Source: Thomasclavelia cocleata
Lineage (GTDB): Bacteria; Bacillota_I; Bacilli_A; Erysipelotrichales; Coprobacillaceae
DNA: 64,000 nucleotides
Direction: 5' to 3'
Assembly: GCF_900102365.1 (NCBI RefSeq)
Contig: NZ_FOIN01000008.1
Coordinates: 28,371 to 92,370 of the forward strand
Part shown: positions 55,502 through 64,000 of the stretch, in pieces
Layout of the letters: every line of letters starts with the position of its first letter
How positions within the stretch are numbered: the first letter of the stretch is position 1
The notes under the pieces: generated by a model
The model's input: the letters and a program-made list of their open reading frames with translations, nothing else
Database searches by the model: none
Told to the model about the DNA's origin: nothing
Position numbers and translations under genes: made by a program

Positions 55502-55530
55502 TTGAAATTAGATGAAGAAAATAGTATAAT
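55502..55530 (+). promoter_or_regulatory. sigma-A promoter of the prsA-like pair
   Basis: TTGAAA (55502-55507), 17-bp spacer, TATAAT (55525-55530). Followed by AAGGAGG and the ATG at 55564. Confidence 0.85.
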
Positions 55531-55563
55531 CATATCGTTATGGAAAAGATAAGGAGGAAAAAT

Positions 55564-56559
55564 ATGAAATTAGGAAAATGTGCTGCTGCTTTAGTAGTAA
55601 CTAGTTTCTTATTAACTGGATGTGGTAATTCTAAGACAGTTAAAGAAGATGGTAAATATGTTGTTGCCTCTTTAAGCAAAAATAAAAAGGATAAAAATAT
55701 TTTTGCTGATGATATCTTTAAAGATATCACTAATACAAATAGTGGGAAGAGTGTTTATTTTGAAGCAGTTTTACAACAATTGATGGATGATAAATTTCCA
55801 ATTGACAGTGACATGAAAACAGATGCTAATCGAACTGTAGATCAAATTAAAGCATATTACGAAAATCAATATGGTGACAATGCAGAAGAACAATTAAATA
55901 CTATTTTATCTTCTAGTGGTTATTCATCATTAGATGCATATCGTGAAGCTATGGTCAAAGCTTATCAAAAATCTAATTTTTTACTTGATTATGTAAAAAA
56001 GAATTTTGATAAAACTTTTGACGATTATTATACTCAAGCTAGCCCACGTGAAGCAAGTATTATTAAAGTTGCAATGGCTGATGTAGAAAACCCTACTGAA
56101 ACAGAAAGTACAAAATTAAATGAGGTTACAGCATTGATTTCATCAAGTAAATCATTCGGGGATATTGCTAAAGACTATTCTGATGATACTACTACCAAAA
56201 TGAATAAGGGTGGTTTAGGAGTTGTTGATTCAACTACTGGTATCAGTAACATTTATGGAAAAGATGTTGAAACTAAAATTTTAGCTTTAAATCCTGGAGA
56301 AACTAGTGAAGTAATTAAAGGAAACGATGGTTATTATTTTGTTTGTGTAACTAGTACTGATAAAGAAGCTATAAAAAAAGTTATAAAAAAAGATTTATCA
56401 ATTGATAGTCCATTGTTAGCTTATGATATGTACCTTCCATATATTGCATATCAATCATATGATGTAAAATATAGTGATAAAGATGTTAAAAAATTAGTTA
56501 ATGGTATCATTGATGAAGCATTGAAAGAACGTGAAACTAATCGAGGAGGGACAGAATAA
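55564..56559 (+). CDS. prsA: PrsA-like foldase lipoprotein with parvulin domain
   Basis: 331 residues from ATG at 55564; the earlier ATG eight codons upstream lies on the ribosome site. Lipobox FLLTGC (Cys about 20). An N-terminal helical part, then a parvulin-type PPIase domain (about 160-275): EASIIKVAMADVENPT, then FGDIAKDYSDD, KGGLGVVDSTTG, and ILALNPGETSEVIKGNDGYY FVCV. PrsA assists folding of exported proteins outside the membrane. Translationally coupled to the next gene (TAATG). Confidence 0.93.
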   Translation: MKLGKCAAALVVTSFLLTGCGNSKTVKEDGKYVVASLSKNKKDKNIFADDIFKDITNTNSGKSVYFEAVLQQLMDDKFPIDSDMKTDANRTVDQIKAYYENQYGDNAEEQLNTILSSSGYSSLDAYREAMVKAYQKSNFLLDYVKKNFDKTFDDYYTQASPREASIIKVAMADVENPTETESTKLNEVTALISSSKSFGDIAKDYSDDTTTKMNKGGLGVVDSTTGISNIYGKDVETKILALNPGETSEVIKGNDGYYFVCVTSTDKEAIKKVIKKDLSIDSPLLAYDMYLPYIAYQSYDVKYSDKDVKKLVNGIIDEALKERETNRGGTE

Positions 56560-57422
56560 TGAAGAAAAATATAATTCCTTTAGTTGTTGCTGGAACTTTA
56601 TTAGTAGGTTGCGGTTCATCTAGTGCTATTAACTATACAAGTGAAGTAAGTAATGGTGATAAAGCTGTTATTACTATTGGAGATACTAAGATTACTAATA
56701 ATGAAATTTATCATCATTTATTAAAACAATTCGGTAGTTCTGAAGTCTTATCTCTGGCACTTACTTATATTGCTGACCAAGAAGTAACAGATAAAGAAGC
56801 AATTAAAACTAAAGTGGATGAAAAAGTTGCTTCAACTAAAGAGAGTCTTACTACTACTAGTTTAGATGAAGTTGCTAAACAATATGGTTTTAAAAATGAA
56901 CAAGAGTATATTGATAAAATCATAACTGTTGGTGTTAAACAAGATTTACTTAAAGAAAAATATATTGACAAAAATTATAATGATTTAATTAAAGAATACA
57001 AAGTCAAATATTTAAAAATTATTACTGTTGATACTGAATCTGGTGCTTTAAGTTTAATTGATAAAGTTAAAGAAGGTGCTGACTTTGATACAGTAATGAC
57101 TGAAAATAGTGGTAGTGATGTTGGAATAGTAACAACTAAATCTACTAATGTTGATTCAAAAATTATTGAAAAACTAGATAAATTCACTAAAGATGGTATT
57201 TACAATAAAGTAATTAAAACATCTGAATCTAAATATGCTGTTATTTATGTTTATAATAGTGATAAGAGTAAAATAAAAGATGATGTTAAAAGTGGTTTAG
57301 CTTCTGTAAGTGAAATGTCAGCTAAAATGGAAAGTTATTATTTAAAGCAATATAATTTTGATATCTATGAAGAAGCTATTAAAGATGAAATTAAAGAATC
57401 TAATGAAGATTATTTAGGATAA
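56559..57422 (+). CDS. second PrsA/SurA-like lipoprotein with degenerate foldase domain
   Basis: 287 residues. Lipobox LLVGCG (Cys about 19). An N-terminal SurA-N-like part (AVITIGDTKITNNEIYHHLL, typical start of SurA/PrsA chaperone domains) and a C-terminal part (about 145-245) that only partly resembles parvulin: KYLKIITVDTESGALSLIDK and EGADFDTVMTENS are kept, but the GGxLG/WF text is missing. It is probably a chaperone without isomerase activity. Its ATG overlaps the first gene's stop; the pair ends at the terminator at 57418-57444. Confidence 0.85.
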   Translation: MKKNIIPLVVAGTLLVGCGSSSAINYTSEVSNGDKAVITIGDTKITNNEIYHHLLKQFGSSEVLSLALTYIADQEVTDKEAIKTKVDEKVASTKESLTTTSLDEVAKQYGFKNEQEYIDKIITVGVKQDLLKEKYIDKNYNDLIKEYKVKYLKIITVDTESGALSLIDKVKEGADFDTVMTENSGSDVGIVTTKSTNVDSKIIEKLDKFTKDGIYNKVIKTSESKYAVIYVYNSDKSKIKDDVKSGLASVSEMSAKMESYYLKQYNFDIYEEAIKDEIKESNEDYLG

Positions 57423-57444
57423 GGGGTTTACCCTTATCTTTTTT
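57418..57444 (+). terminator. terminator of the prsA-like pair
   Basis: GATAAGGG, loop GTTTA, CCCTTATC, then TTTTTT; it overlaps the stop codon. Confidence 0.9.
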
Positions 57445-58100
57445 ATGTGTTAAAATATATTCATGGAGGATTTTAAATTTAGTTACATGTTGAAAGGGCA
57501 TAATATCTCTTATGCCAAATTTACAAACTATTCTATTGTAGGTGGGGCTTCAGTTTTATTTGATATATACTTAATTCTTAACCAACTGATTATATAGATT
57601 TTTGGATTGTTTTTAGTAATTTTAATTCACCTATAAAACTTCTCAAATCTTGAAACTATGATAAATATAGATTAGAATCTTTCTGATTATCACAATAATA
57701 GAATATCTCTTATCATGTCAATTAATTTATTGTATTTGTCAGTGTTCTTATCTTTTACAACTATACATGCAACCTATTAAAAACATGGTTTAAGATAAAC
57801 ACTAACTTCTCTTTACTAACTAACTCATTGCATCTAGATATGAGAGTTACTTACAAAAATAAATTTTCTATGATTTGGTCTTTGAGATATATCCATATCA
57901 ATTTCAAAAATAATTGTAATAGATGATTCTTTGTCAACACTACTAAATAATAGAAAAGGTGTTATAACAGCTGAAAGAGTAAAATGTTATTCATGTATGC
58001 TTTTTTGTACAGATTATTATATAGTTTCAAACAAAACAAACTGCAAAATTCTAAAACTCACCTCATACTTTGTAATAAATCTCCTTCAAAAAATAAAAGT
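57445..58100. other. region without an intact gene, probably decayed coding sequence
   Basis: About 650 bases. On the plus strand, 57463-57594 reads as a 44-codon frame beginning MEDFKFSYMLKGHNISYAKF, without a ribosome site. On the minus strand, near 57860-58000, a frame reads HFTLSAVITPFLLFSSVDKE and then FEIDMDISQRPNHRKFIF before TAG, without a start. Both look like remnants rather than working genes. Family not recognised. Confidence 0.4.
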
Positions 58101-58130
58101 TTGCAATGACAGTATATTCATAACTATAGT
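58101..58130 (+). promoter_or_regulatory. candidate promoter of the HIT gene
   Basis: TTGCAA (58101-58106), 18-bp spacer, TATAGT (58125-58130), 27 bases before the ATG. Confidence 0.5.
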
Positions 58131-58157
58131 TGCAGTAGAAAGGAACGTAAAATTATT

Positions 58158-58571
58158 ATGGAAAATTGTATATTTTGTAAAATTGCAAGTAAGGAAATAC
58201 CAGGAAAAATTGTATATGAGGATGAAATTTGTTTAGCTTTTTTAGATTTAAGTCAAACTACTAATGGACATACTTTAGTTATTCCTAAAGCCCATTTTAA
58301 AAATATATTAGAAGTAGATGATAAAACACTTATCCACTTAATGAGTGTAACTAAAAGGCTTGCGAATATGATTGTTACCAATTTAAATGCTAAAGGTGTT
58401 AATATTTTAACTAACGCTAATGAAGCTGCTGGCCAAACTGTAATGCATTTTCATATTCACATCATTCCTCGTTATAATCAAAATGATCAAATAGAAATTA
58501 ATTTCATTGATCGTAGTAACGAGGTAAATTTAGATGCTATTTTAAATAAAATAAAAGCTGAGATGAATTAA
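58158..58571 (+). CDS. HIT-family nucleotide-binding hydrolase (HinT-like)
   Basis: 137 residues, normal size. CIFCKIASKEIPGKIVYEDE at the N-terminus, GHTLVIPKAHFKNILEVD in the middle, and the histidine triad HFHIHIIP near 98-105 (GQTVMHFHIHIIPRY). Hydrolyses the bond to phosphate in nucleotide conjugates such as AMP derivatives; usually near secretion or RNA-decay genes in Firmicutes (B. subtilis hit is near prsA), as here. Confidence 0.95.
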   Translation: MENCIFCKIASKEIPGKIVYEDEICLAFLDLSQTTNGHTLVIPKAHFKNILEVDDKTLIHLMSVTKRLANMIVTNLNAKGVNILTNANEAAGQTVMHFHIHIIPRYNQNDQIEINFIDRSNEVNLDAILNKIKAEMN

Positions 58572-58602
58572 CTATTTATAGTTAGTTCATTTCAGCTTTT
58601 TA
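58556..58602. terminator. bidirectional terminator between the HIT gene and the YhaM-like gene
   Basis: AGCTGA-GATGAATTAACTA and TAGTTAGTTCAT-TCAGCT form a long hairpin that overlaps the HIT stop; T-runs on both strands. Confidence 0.85.
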
Positions 58603-58614
58603 TCACTAATAATT

Positions 58615-59559
58615 TTAATCCATTTTAGGTTTATAAAAAGCACGATTTTCTAATGCAAAAACACGTTTTGAAAATGATCCTGGTTCAATTAGTTCTAAAG
58701 CTTTTTCCAACATATTTATTCTAGCATCCATATTATCAATTAGATAAACAATTTCAGCTTCTTTTACTTGAGGTAACACAGGTGAGCCAAACTCATTTTT
58801 ACCATGATGAGCTAAAATCATATGTTGAAGCAAAGTAACCTCTTCTCCTTCAATATGCATTTTATCCGCCATCTCTTTTACCATTGCCTGTGAAATTGAA
58901 ATATGTCCTAATAATTTACCTTCAATTGTATACTCAGGAACAACTGGCCCACTTAATTCTATAGTCTTACCTAAATCATGTAGTGCAATTCCAGAAAATA
59001 ATAAATCCTTATTTAAAGATGGATATAAAGTACATAAAGCATCTGCAATTTTTAACATACATAAAGTATGATGAGCCAGACCTGATACATACTCGTGATG
59101 ATTTTTACTTGCTGCAGGATAAATTTTAAGTTTTTCAAGATGTTCATCAAATAATGCTTTAACTAATTGATTTAACTTTAGATTATCAATTCGATTAATG
59201 TAAGCTTTTATATCTTTGATTAATTCTTCACCAGTTTTTGGGGCACTTTTTAAATATTTTACTTGTTCATTAGGATCATTAGAAGCAACATGGATTTTAA
59301 TTATTTTAATCTGACGATCCTCATTATACTTAATTACATCTCCCTTTACTTGAACAACACTCCCCATAACAAGCGTTTCTACTTGTTCATTAGTCGCATT
59401 CCAAAGTTTGGCATCTATTGTTCCTGTAGTATCTTGTAGGGTAATGCTTAAATAAGTTGAACGATTTGCACCATTTGTCTTCCCAGTAACTACACGATTA
59501 ATCAAGGCTTCAATAATTATACTTTCATCACCAGGCTTTAATTCATTAATCTTATTCAT
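58615..59559 (-). CDS. yhaM: YhaM-type 3'-5' exoribonuclease
   Basis: 314 residues, the size of B. subtilis YhaM. N-terminal OB-fold (about 12-95: GTIDAKLWNATNEQVETLVM) and a metal-dependent HD domain (about 150-290): SGLAHHTLCMLKIADAL (His pair near 160), then GIALHDLGKTIEL (HD near 192) and LLQHMILAHHG. Removes nucleotides from RNA/DNA 3' ends. The start overlaps the upstream GT-RecX stop region by 8 bases. Confidence 0.93.
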   Translation of the reverse strand: MNKINELKPGDESIIIEALINRVVTGKTNGANRSTYLSITLQDTTGTIDAKLWNATNEQVETLVMGSVVQVKGDVIKYNEDRQIKIIKIHVASNDPNEQVKYLKSAPKTGEELIKDIKAYINRIDNLKLNQLVKALFDEHLEKLKIYPAASKNHHEYVSGLAHHTLCMLKIADALCTLYPSLNKDLLFSGIALHDLGKTIELSGPVVPEYTIEGKLLGHISISQAMVKEMADKMHIEGEEVTLLQHMILAHHGKNEFGSPVLPQVKEAEIVYLIDNMDARINMLEKALELIEPGSFSKRVFALENRAFYKPKMD

Positions 59560-61540
59560 CGTTTAAGGCTCCTTCTTTATAAATTAATTCTTTAATATGT
59601 TCATAATTGTAACCTTTTCTAAGTAAGGTATCAATAATTTTTTCTTTTAATTGATTTCCTTGATATTTTTTTAAATATTTCTTTTTTTGCTTTATAAACT
59701 CTTTTTCTAATGCCATCTGTTCCTTTTGATCATCAAAATCAAAATCATAATCAGCTAAAGCTCTTTCAATTGTTTCAGTTGTAAAACCTTTGATATATAA
59801 TTTATCACGAATTTTTTTAAGTATTGCTTTATATGAAAATGTACTATTACGATTATAATAAGTATCAATTATCTCAGTAGCTGCATTATATTCATCATCA
59901 ACATCATTTTCTTCTAAACAGTGATCAATAATTTCACTACTAATACCATAACTACGTAAATTATAGATAGCCTTATTTAGTCCAATTCCTAAACGTGTAC
60001 AGCGTTTTAAATAGTTTAGGGTATATGCCTCATCATTTATCAAATTCTTCTCCTGAAGCAATTCTAGAGTTGCATCCAGTTGAGTATCGTCATAATCACC
60101 ATTGTCCATTAATTTCTTTTTCATTTGATTATATGTATAATCCTTTACTGTAAGTAATTTTAAAGCTTTATTATATGCTCTAGTAACTTGCTCATAATCC
60201 TTTAAAACATCAAAAATTTCTTTATTAATCTCTTTGCCTGGTTCTAATTTATAAGCAGTTATTACTTTATCACTTATTTCAATAATTATTTCACTTTCAT
60301 CAAATAAAAAAACAACTTCATTTATTCCATTTTTAATTGAATAAATTGATTTAACAGTATAAGTATAATGTTTCAAATTAATTGCTCTTTGATACACAGC
60401 TAATACTTTTTCATAAAAAACCTCACTGCTAAATTTCATTGCATTCAAATACGCTTCTTTAGCCATATTTGAATAATCATTACTCATCATTTTTAATAAA
60501 ATAGCAACTAATTCATCTGTCTCTTTAAAGAAATATCCATTTACTCCATCAATAATGACATTTTCTAAATTCTTATCATAACGAGCAATTGCAGGTATTC
60601 CACTAGCCATTGCTTCTATATAAGTCAAACCTTGAGTTTCAGTAACTGAAGCAGAAACAAAAACATTTGAAAGATGATAGTAACTTGGAACCTCTTTAGC
60701 AGGTTTAGATCCAGTAAAAATTACATATTTACTAATATTATCATCCTTTACTAGTTCTTTTAGTTCCTCAAGTTGTGGTCCACCACCTACTATCAAGCAT
60801 AAAACATTATCATTTTCTTTGACAACCTCTTTCATTGCGTCGATTAATATTTCAATACTTTTTTCCTTTGCTATTCGTCCTAAAAAAGTAATAATAAATT
60901 GATCTTTTATTCCATATTGTTGTTTAATTTTACTAATCAATTCATCATTTTTATTTTTGGGATCAAATTTTTCTAATTCCAATCCTGTTGGAATAACATG
61001 CATATCTTTATTCAAACCATATTTCTTTAACGCTTCCTGAGTTTTAATTGATGGAACAATTAATTCTGCACTTTTATCACCATAAAATTTACTAATTCTT
61101 GTTATCGCTTTTTTTATCAATCCGTCTATTGCCCCAGAATTTACTGGATTTACATAATGGGAATAATCAGCCCACATTGTATGATAAGTATATACGACTG
61201 GAATATTTAATGACTCCCCAACAATTCTACCAAAAATTCCAACTCCAAATTCAGTCTGTACATGAATCACTTCAATATTCATCCCCTTAATTTCTCGCAT
61301 TCCTTTAAATGAATAAATATTACAAGCACGATAACCATACAATGCTTGAATTTCTAAACCAGGAACTCTTAAAATATTATCACTAGGATCATCACAATAA
61401 TCGCTTTCACTAGGTAATTCACTCGTTACAACAACAACCTCATGACCATGTTTTATCAATTCATCTCTTAAAATCTTTGTTGATGTCGCCACCCCATTAA
61501 TATCGGGGATATATGTATCTGAAAAAATAGCTATTTTCAT
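59552..61540 (-). CDS. glycosyltransferase (GT4) fused to a RecX-like domain
   Basis: 662 residues in one frame. Residues 1 to ~385 are a GT4 glycosyltransferase: FSDTYIPDINGVATSTKIL at the start, HVQTEFGVGIFGRIVGESLN and YTYHTMWADYSHYV as in monoglucosyl-diacylglycerol synthases, FLGRIAKEKSIEILI, and the E-x7-E motif in SASVTETQGLTYIEAMASG. Residues ~395-662 match a whole RecX: EVVFLFDESEIIIEISDKVI, then TRAYNKALKLLTVKDYTYNQ and LLQEKNLINDEAYTLNYLKR, and a RecX-like end. RecX modulates RecA; joining it to a lipid glycosyltransferase has no known reason. No stop, frameshift or gap is visible between the parts. Confidence 0.85.
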   Translation of the reverse strand: MKIAIFSDTYIPDINGVATSTKILRDELIKHGHEVVVVTSELPSESDYCDDPSDNILRVPGLEIQALYGYRACNIYSFKGMREIKGMNIEVIHVQTEFGVGIFGRIVGESLNIPVVYTYHTMWADYSHYVNPVNSGAIDGLIKKAITRISKFYGDKSAELIVPSIKTQEALKKYGLNKDMHVIPTGLELEKFDPKNKNDELISKIKQQYGIKDQFIITFLGRIAKEKSIEILIDAMKEVVKENDNVLCLIVGGGPQLEELKELVKDDNISKYVIFTGSKPAKEVPSYYHLSNVFVSASVTETQGLTYIEAMASGIPAIARYDKNLENVIIDGVNGYFFKETDELVAILLKMMSNDYSNMAKEAYLNAMKFSSEVFYEKVLAVYQRAINLKHYTYTVKSIYSIKNGINEVVFLFDESEIIIEISDKVITAYKLEPGKEINKEIFDVLKDYEQVTRAYNKALKLLTVKDYTYNQMKKKLMDNGDYDDTQLDATLELLQEKNLINDEAYTLNYLKRCTRLGIGLNKAIYNLRSYGISSEIIDHCLEENDVDDEYNAATEIIDTYYNRNSTFSYKAILKKIRDKLYIKGFTTETIERALADYDFDFDDQKEQMALEKEFIKQKKKYLKKYQGNQLKEKIIDTLLRKGYNYEHIKELIYKEGALNDE

Positions 61541-61543
61541 AAT

Positions 61544-62572
61544 TTACTCCGATCTATTTATTTCTTTATTAACCGTAAAAACTAAACCACCTACGATTAA
61601 ACCTAGATAATATGTAATAAAACGCCATATCAGCATAGTTGTAGGTGTCCCAATTGTACCTAATATAGGTGAAAACAACATAAAATATACACCTTCACTA
61701 CCACCACTTGCTCCTGGTATTGGCACAAAAGCAGTTATCATATAAACAAATGAGCAAATACCGATAAAATCTGGTAATTGAGAAATTGTAACATCCATAT
61801 GTAGAGCTTTAGCAGCAAAAAAAGGAATACTATACATAATAATTAATTTAAATAAATTAATTATTGATGATTTAATTAATACAGTTTTATTACGTTGTAA
61901 AATACCTAATTCATTTCTAAAATTTTCTAATGATCGAGAAATTTTAATTGTAGTATCTTTATAATTCTTTATAATATGAATTCGACTTAAAAATCTAATA
62001 ATATTATTACAAATAAAATTTTGAAGCCATTTTGACTTTGCTCCCAAAAACAATCCTGCAATAACAAAAAAATTAATTAAAAAGCCAACTATTGCCAATG
62101 AAAAAAAACCTGAGTATACAGCACTATAAACTTGATATCTAAATATCATAATAACTGCTGTGAATAGAACTAAAACACTTTGATATACAATAAAAGCCAT
62201 TAATAAAATACTTGCTGAATTAGTAGGCGTAATTCCTTGACGATTAAATATATAAACCTGCGCAAACTGACCTCCACTTGAAAAAGGTGTTATTCCATTA
62301 AAAAAAGTTCCAGAAATAGCGTTAGTAAATCCGTGTTTATAATTATAATCTTTCTTATATAAACGCCCAAAAGTATATAAATTCATTCCATCAAGAAGAA
62401 AATAAACCCCCATTAGTACAAATGAAAAAATAATCCATATAGGTGAAGCAGACATTAAAGCTTTTAAAGAGGCTTGTAATTCATCTTTCATGGTTAAATA
62501 GATAACTATAGCCCCTAATGTTAAAATCAATAAAATATTTAAAAAATATTTTTTATTCGACTTTTTATCCAT
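61544..62572 (-). CDS. LPG-synthase transmembrane domain (flippase-like) protein
   Basis: 342 residues with about eight membrane segments. Family text of UPF0104/lysylphosphatidylglycerol synthase TM region: FNGITPFSSGGQFAQVYIFN near 95-115 and FVPIPGASGGSEGVYFML near 280-298. It lacks the C-terminal lysyl-transferase domain of MprF. Three bases separate it from the GT-RecX gene. Between two lipid glycosyltransferases it may flip or support a glycolipid or a lipoteichoic acid anchor; inferred. Confidence 0.9.
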   Translation of the reverse strand: MDKKSNKKYFLNILLILTLGAIVIYLTMKDELQASLKALMSASPIWIIFSFVLMGVYFLLDGMNLYTFGRLYKKDYNYKHGFTNAISGTFFNGITPFSSGGQFAQVYIFNRQGITPTNSASILLMAFIVYQSVLVLFTAVIMIFRYQVYSAVYSGFFSLAIVGFLINFFVIAGLFLGAKSKWLQNFICNNIIRFLSRIHIIKNYKDTTIKISRSLENFRNELGILQRNKTVLIKSSIINLFKLIIMYSIPFFAAKALHMDVTISQLPDFIGICSFVYMITAFVPIPGASGGSEGVYFMLFSPILGTIGTPTTMLIWRFITYYLGLIVGGLVFTVNKEINRSE

Positions 62573-62586
62573 AAAATCACCTCAAA

Positions 62587-63591
62587 TTAGAGTCTTAGTG
62601 TCTCTTCATACACCTCTAATAATTCTTTACCTATTCTAGATAGCTCTCTTTCTTTAGCTACTTCATATCCGTTATTAACTAAACTAGGAGACTTACCTAA
62701 AACTATTTTATTAATAAGCTCAACAAAATCATCAGTATCGTTCCCTTTATAACAATTTACACCATTTTCAAGCCATTTAGAAAATACTGGAATATCTCGT
62801 AATAAAATATTACATTTACAAGCTAATGCCTCCAATACAACTATACCTTCAGTTTCTTCACGTGATGGGAAAAAAAAGACATTACTTCTTCCATATGCCC
62901 CTTTAATTATATCACCACTTACATATCCAGGCAAAATCACATTACTAGGAAGTTTATCTAATAAAGTTTTAATTTTCTTAGTAGGACGAGACAACTTAAC
63001 ATCTCCAAACCACATAAATTTATAATCAGGTAGTTTCTCTGCAACTTCAACAAAAGTGTCAAAACCTTTGCGTTCAAATAACCATCCTACAGATATAATA
63101 ATAACTTCACTACTTTTTATATTATATTCATCTATAAACATTTTTATTTGTTCTTCAGTTGGATTAAACTGTTTCAAATCAACACCATTAGAAATAGCTT
63201 TTATAGGAATACTTATTCCATAAGATTCTAATAAACCTTTTGAATATGGAGTAGGAGTTATTATATAATCACCTTTAGTGTATAGGTTAATTAACCATTT
63301 TTTATAAACACCAGAAACCGAATTGGAAAACATAAATGAATTCTTAAAATCTTCTTCAGTACTATGAGCATGATACACAATTTTTTTATTATTATCACGT
63401 GCTTGATTTATCATTTTAAAACTATCTGGCCAGACAGTATTAATATGCAAAATATCATAATCCAAATCATCTTTATCAGTAGTATAAGGAATTCCATTTA
63501 GTTCAAGTGCTTTTTTTTGATGGACAAAAGCACGACCTATCCCTGACTTTCTTATTGAATCTTCTTGTCCAAAATATAATTTAATTTTCAT
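62587..63591 (-). CDS. GT4 glycosyltransferase, probable second-step glycolipid synthase
   Basis: 334 residues. GT4 pattern: SGIGRAFVHQKKALELNGI near the start, YDILHINTVWPDS, IVYHAHSTEEDFKNSF, ISNGVDLKQFNP, ISVGWLFERKGFDTFVEVAE and the E-x7-E end in FPSREETEGIVVLEALAC. It resembles diglucosyl- and galactosyl-glucosyl-diacylglycerol synthases that work after the first enzyme, here the GT-RecX protein. First gene of the unit; the ribosome site GGTGAT precedes the ATG, and a promoter with TATAAT (63612-63607) lies upstream. Confidence 0.88.
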   Translation of the reverse strand: MKIKLYFGQEDSIRKSGIGRAFVHQKKALELNGIPYTTDKDDLDYDILHINTVWPDSFKMINQARDNNKKIVYHAHSTEEDFKNSFMFSNSVSGVYKKWLINLYTKGDYIITPTPYSKGLLESYGISIPIKAISNGVDLKQFNPTEEQIKMFIDEYNIKSSEVIIISVGWLFERKGFDTFVEVAEKLPDYKFMWFGDVKLSRPTKKIKTLLDKLPSNVILPGYVSGDIIKGAYGRSNVFFFPSREETEGIVVLEALACKCNILLRDIPVFSKWLENGVNCYKGNDTDDFVELINKIVLGKSPSLVNNGYEVAKERELSRIGKELLEVYEETLRL

Positions 63592-63606
63592 TTTATCACC
63601 ATCGTT

Positions 63607-63635
63607 ATTATACTACAAAATAGAAGTTATTAAAA
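63607..63635 (-). promoter_or_regulatory. candidate promoter of the glycolipid operon
   Basis: Minus strand: weak TTTTAA (63635-63630), 17-bp spacer, TATAAT (63612-63607), 16 bases before the start codon. Confidence 0.5.
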
Positions 63636-63671
63636 GCAGTAATTCAAACTCAAAAAAAGACAAAAAAAAGA

Positions 63672-63780
63672 ACCGGCAGCTTGCTATTGTCGCACCGCAG
63701 TACTATCTTCGCCGTTATGATGCTTAACTTCTGTGTTCGGTATGGGTACAGGTGTGTCCATCATGCTATCGCTACCAGAT
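63672..63780 (-). rRNA. rrf: 5S rRNA
   Basis: Minus strand starts TCTGGTAGCGATAGCATGAT and contains the conserved ACACCTGTACCCATACCGAA and AGAAGTTAAGC. It ends GCTGCCGG, which pairs with the 5' end. It is followed by a T-run (TTCTTTTTTTTG), which ends the operon. The exact ends may differ by a few bases. Confidence 0.95.
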
Positions 63781-63883
63781 CTTCTTTTTTAAGCAATCCC
63801 TTTTGAGAATCACTCAAAACCGGATAATAGTTCTACTGCGTCTTTTGTCTTCCTTTTCTCTCAAGCCTTAACCTTTCTTCTCT

Positions 63884-64000
63884 AGGTTAAGTCCTCGACC
63901 TATTAGTATCAGTCCGCTTAACATGTCGCCATGCTTACACTCCTGACCTATCAACCTTATCGTCTTTAAGGGGTCTTACCTACTTTCGTAATGGGAAGTC
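63884..64000 (-). rRNA. rrl: 23S rRNA, 3' end only (continues beyond the window)
   Basis: Minus strand has the conserved 3'-terminal text CATGGCGACATGTTAAGCGG, then ACTGATACTAATAGGTCGAG and GACTTAACC, which is the usual end. The 5S gene follows after about 100 bases, so this is the tail of an rRNA operon. Confidence 0.95.

Noticed and set aside
57931..58236. 101-codon plus-strand frame before the HIT gene
   Set aside because: It overlaps the HIT N-terminus in another frame, has no ribosome site and no coding-like composition; its end is an out-of-frame reading of HIT.

Overview
This is a low-GC Firmicutes (Bacillota) chromosome segment, AT-rich throughout. It looks like a spore-forming member of the Erysipelotrichia (Coprobacillaceae / Thomasclavelia-like). 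That placement is inferred from gene content: YunB and two tiny YjcZ-like sporulation-type genes, a CDSUB-type suf cluster, a leucine T-box, a glycosyltransferase pair typical of glycoglycerolipid synthesis, and a Tad locus with eukaryote-like phospho-signalling genes. There is no 16S sequence in the window to confirm it.

Layout. 1-17602 (minus) is one long Tad/Flp (type IVb) pilus locus: tadZ-like, cpaF ATPase, TadB, TadC, Flp pilin, TadE-like proteins, a giant DUF5702-like protein, a lipoprotein, a prepilin peptidase, a TPR/WG-repeat protein, an FHA protein, a membrane protein, a PP2C phosphatase, a Ser/Thr kinase and two small proteins. A good sigma-A promoter lies before tadZ and an XRE regulator is divergently encoded at 17888. 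An 18-nt motif occurs with one mismatch both between tadZ and the XRE gene and just upstream of the PP2C gene. 18325-18809 is an internally deleted IS1182-type element, followed by an AAA/PD-(D/E)XK gene. 20489-20924 is non-coding with nested inverted repeats.

20925-32692 is mainly housekeeping: leuS behind a T-box (specifier CUC), two fused ATPase-permease ABC proteins, a TIGR01212-type radical SAM protein, hpf, metK behind a SAM riboswitch, an Nfu-type protein, and an S1-domain gene with pgi. A 45-codon reading frame sits between a strong promoter and the SAM aptamer and stops inside the aptamer's P1 helix. Six tRNA genes follow (Val, Thr, Tyr, Gln, Lys, Gly).

33848-46907 (minus) holds a P-type cation ATPase with yunB and an unknown gene. 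It also holds an mglBAC sugar ABC operon whose last gene encodes a membrane protein with InlB-type repeats, and an upstream binding-protein / YesM-type kinase / YesN-type regulator trio that probably senses the sugar. 47051-53790 carries a flippase, 5-formyl-THF cyclo-ligase and sufCDSUB. 53958-58571 (plus) has an AI-2E-family permease, two tandem PrsA-like lipoproteins and a HIT protein, with two tiny YjcZ-like genes on the minus strand. 58615-63591 (minus) has a YhaM-type exonuclease, a glycosyltransferase fused to RecX, an LPG-synthase-type flippase-like protein and a second glycosyltransferase. The window ends in the 5S and the 3' end of the 23S rRNA of a minus-strand rRNA operon.

The points most worth a second look are the Tad locus with built-in kinase/phosphatase/FHA signalling and its shared regulatory motif, the small ORF interlocked with the SAM riboswitch, and the glycosyltransferase-RecX fusion.
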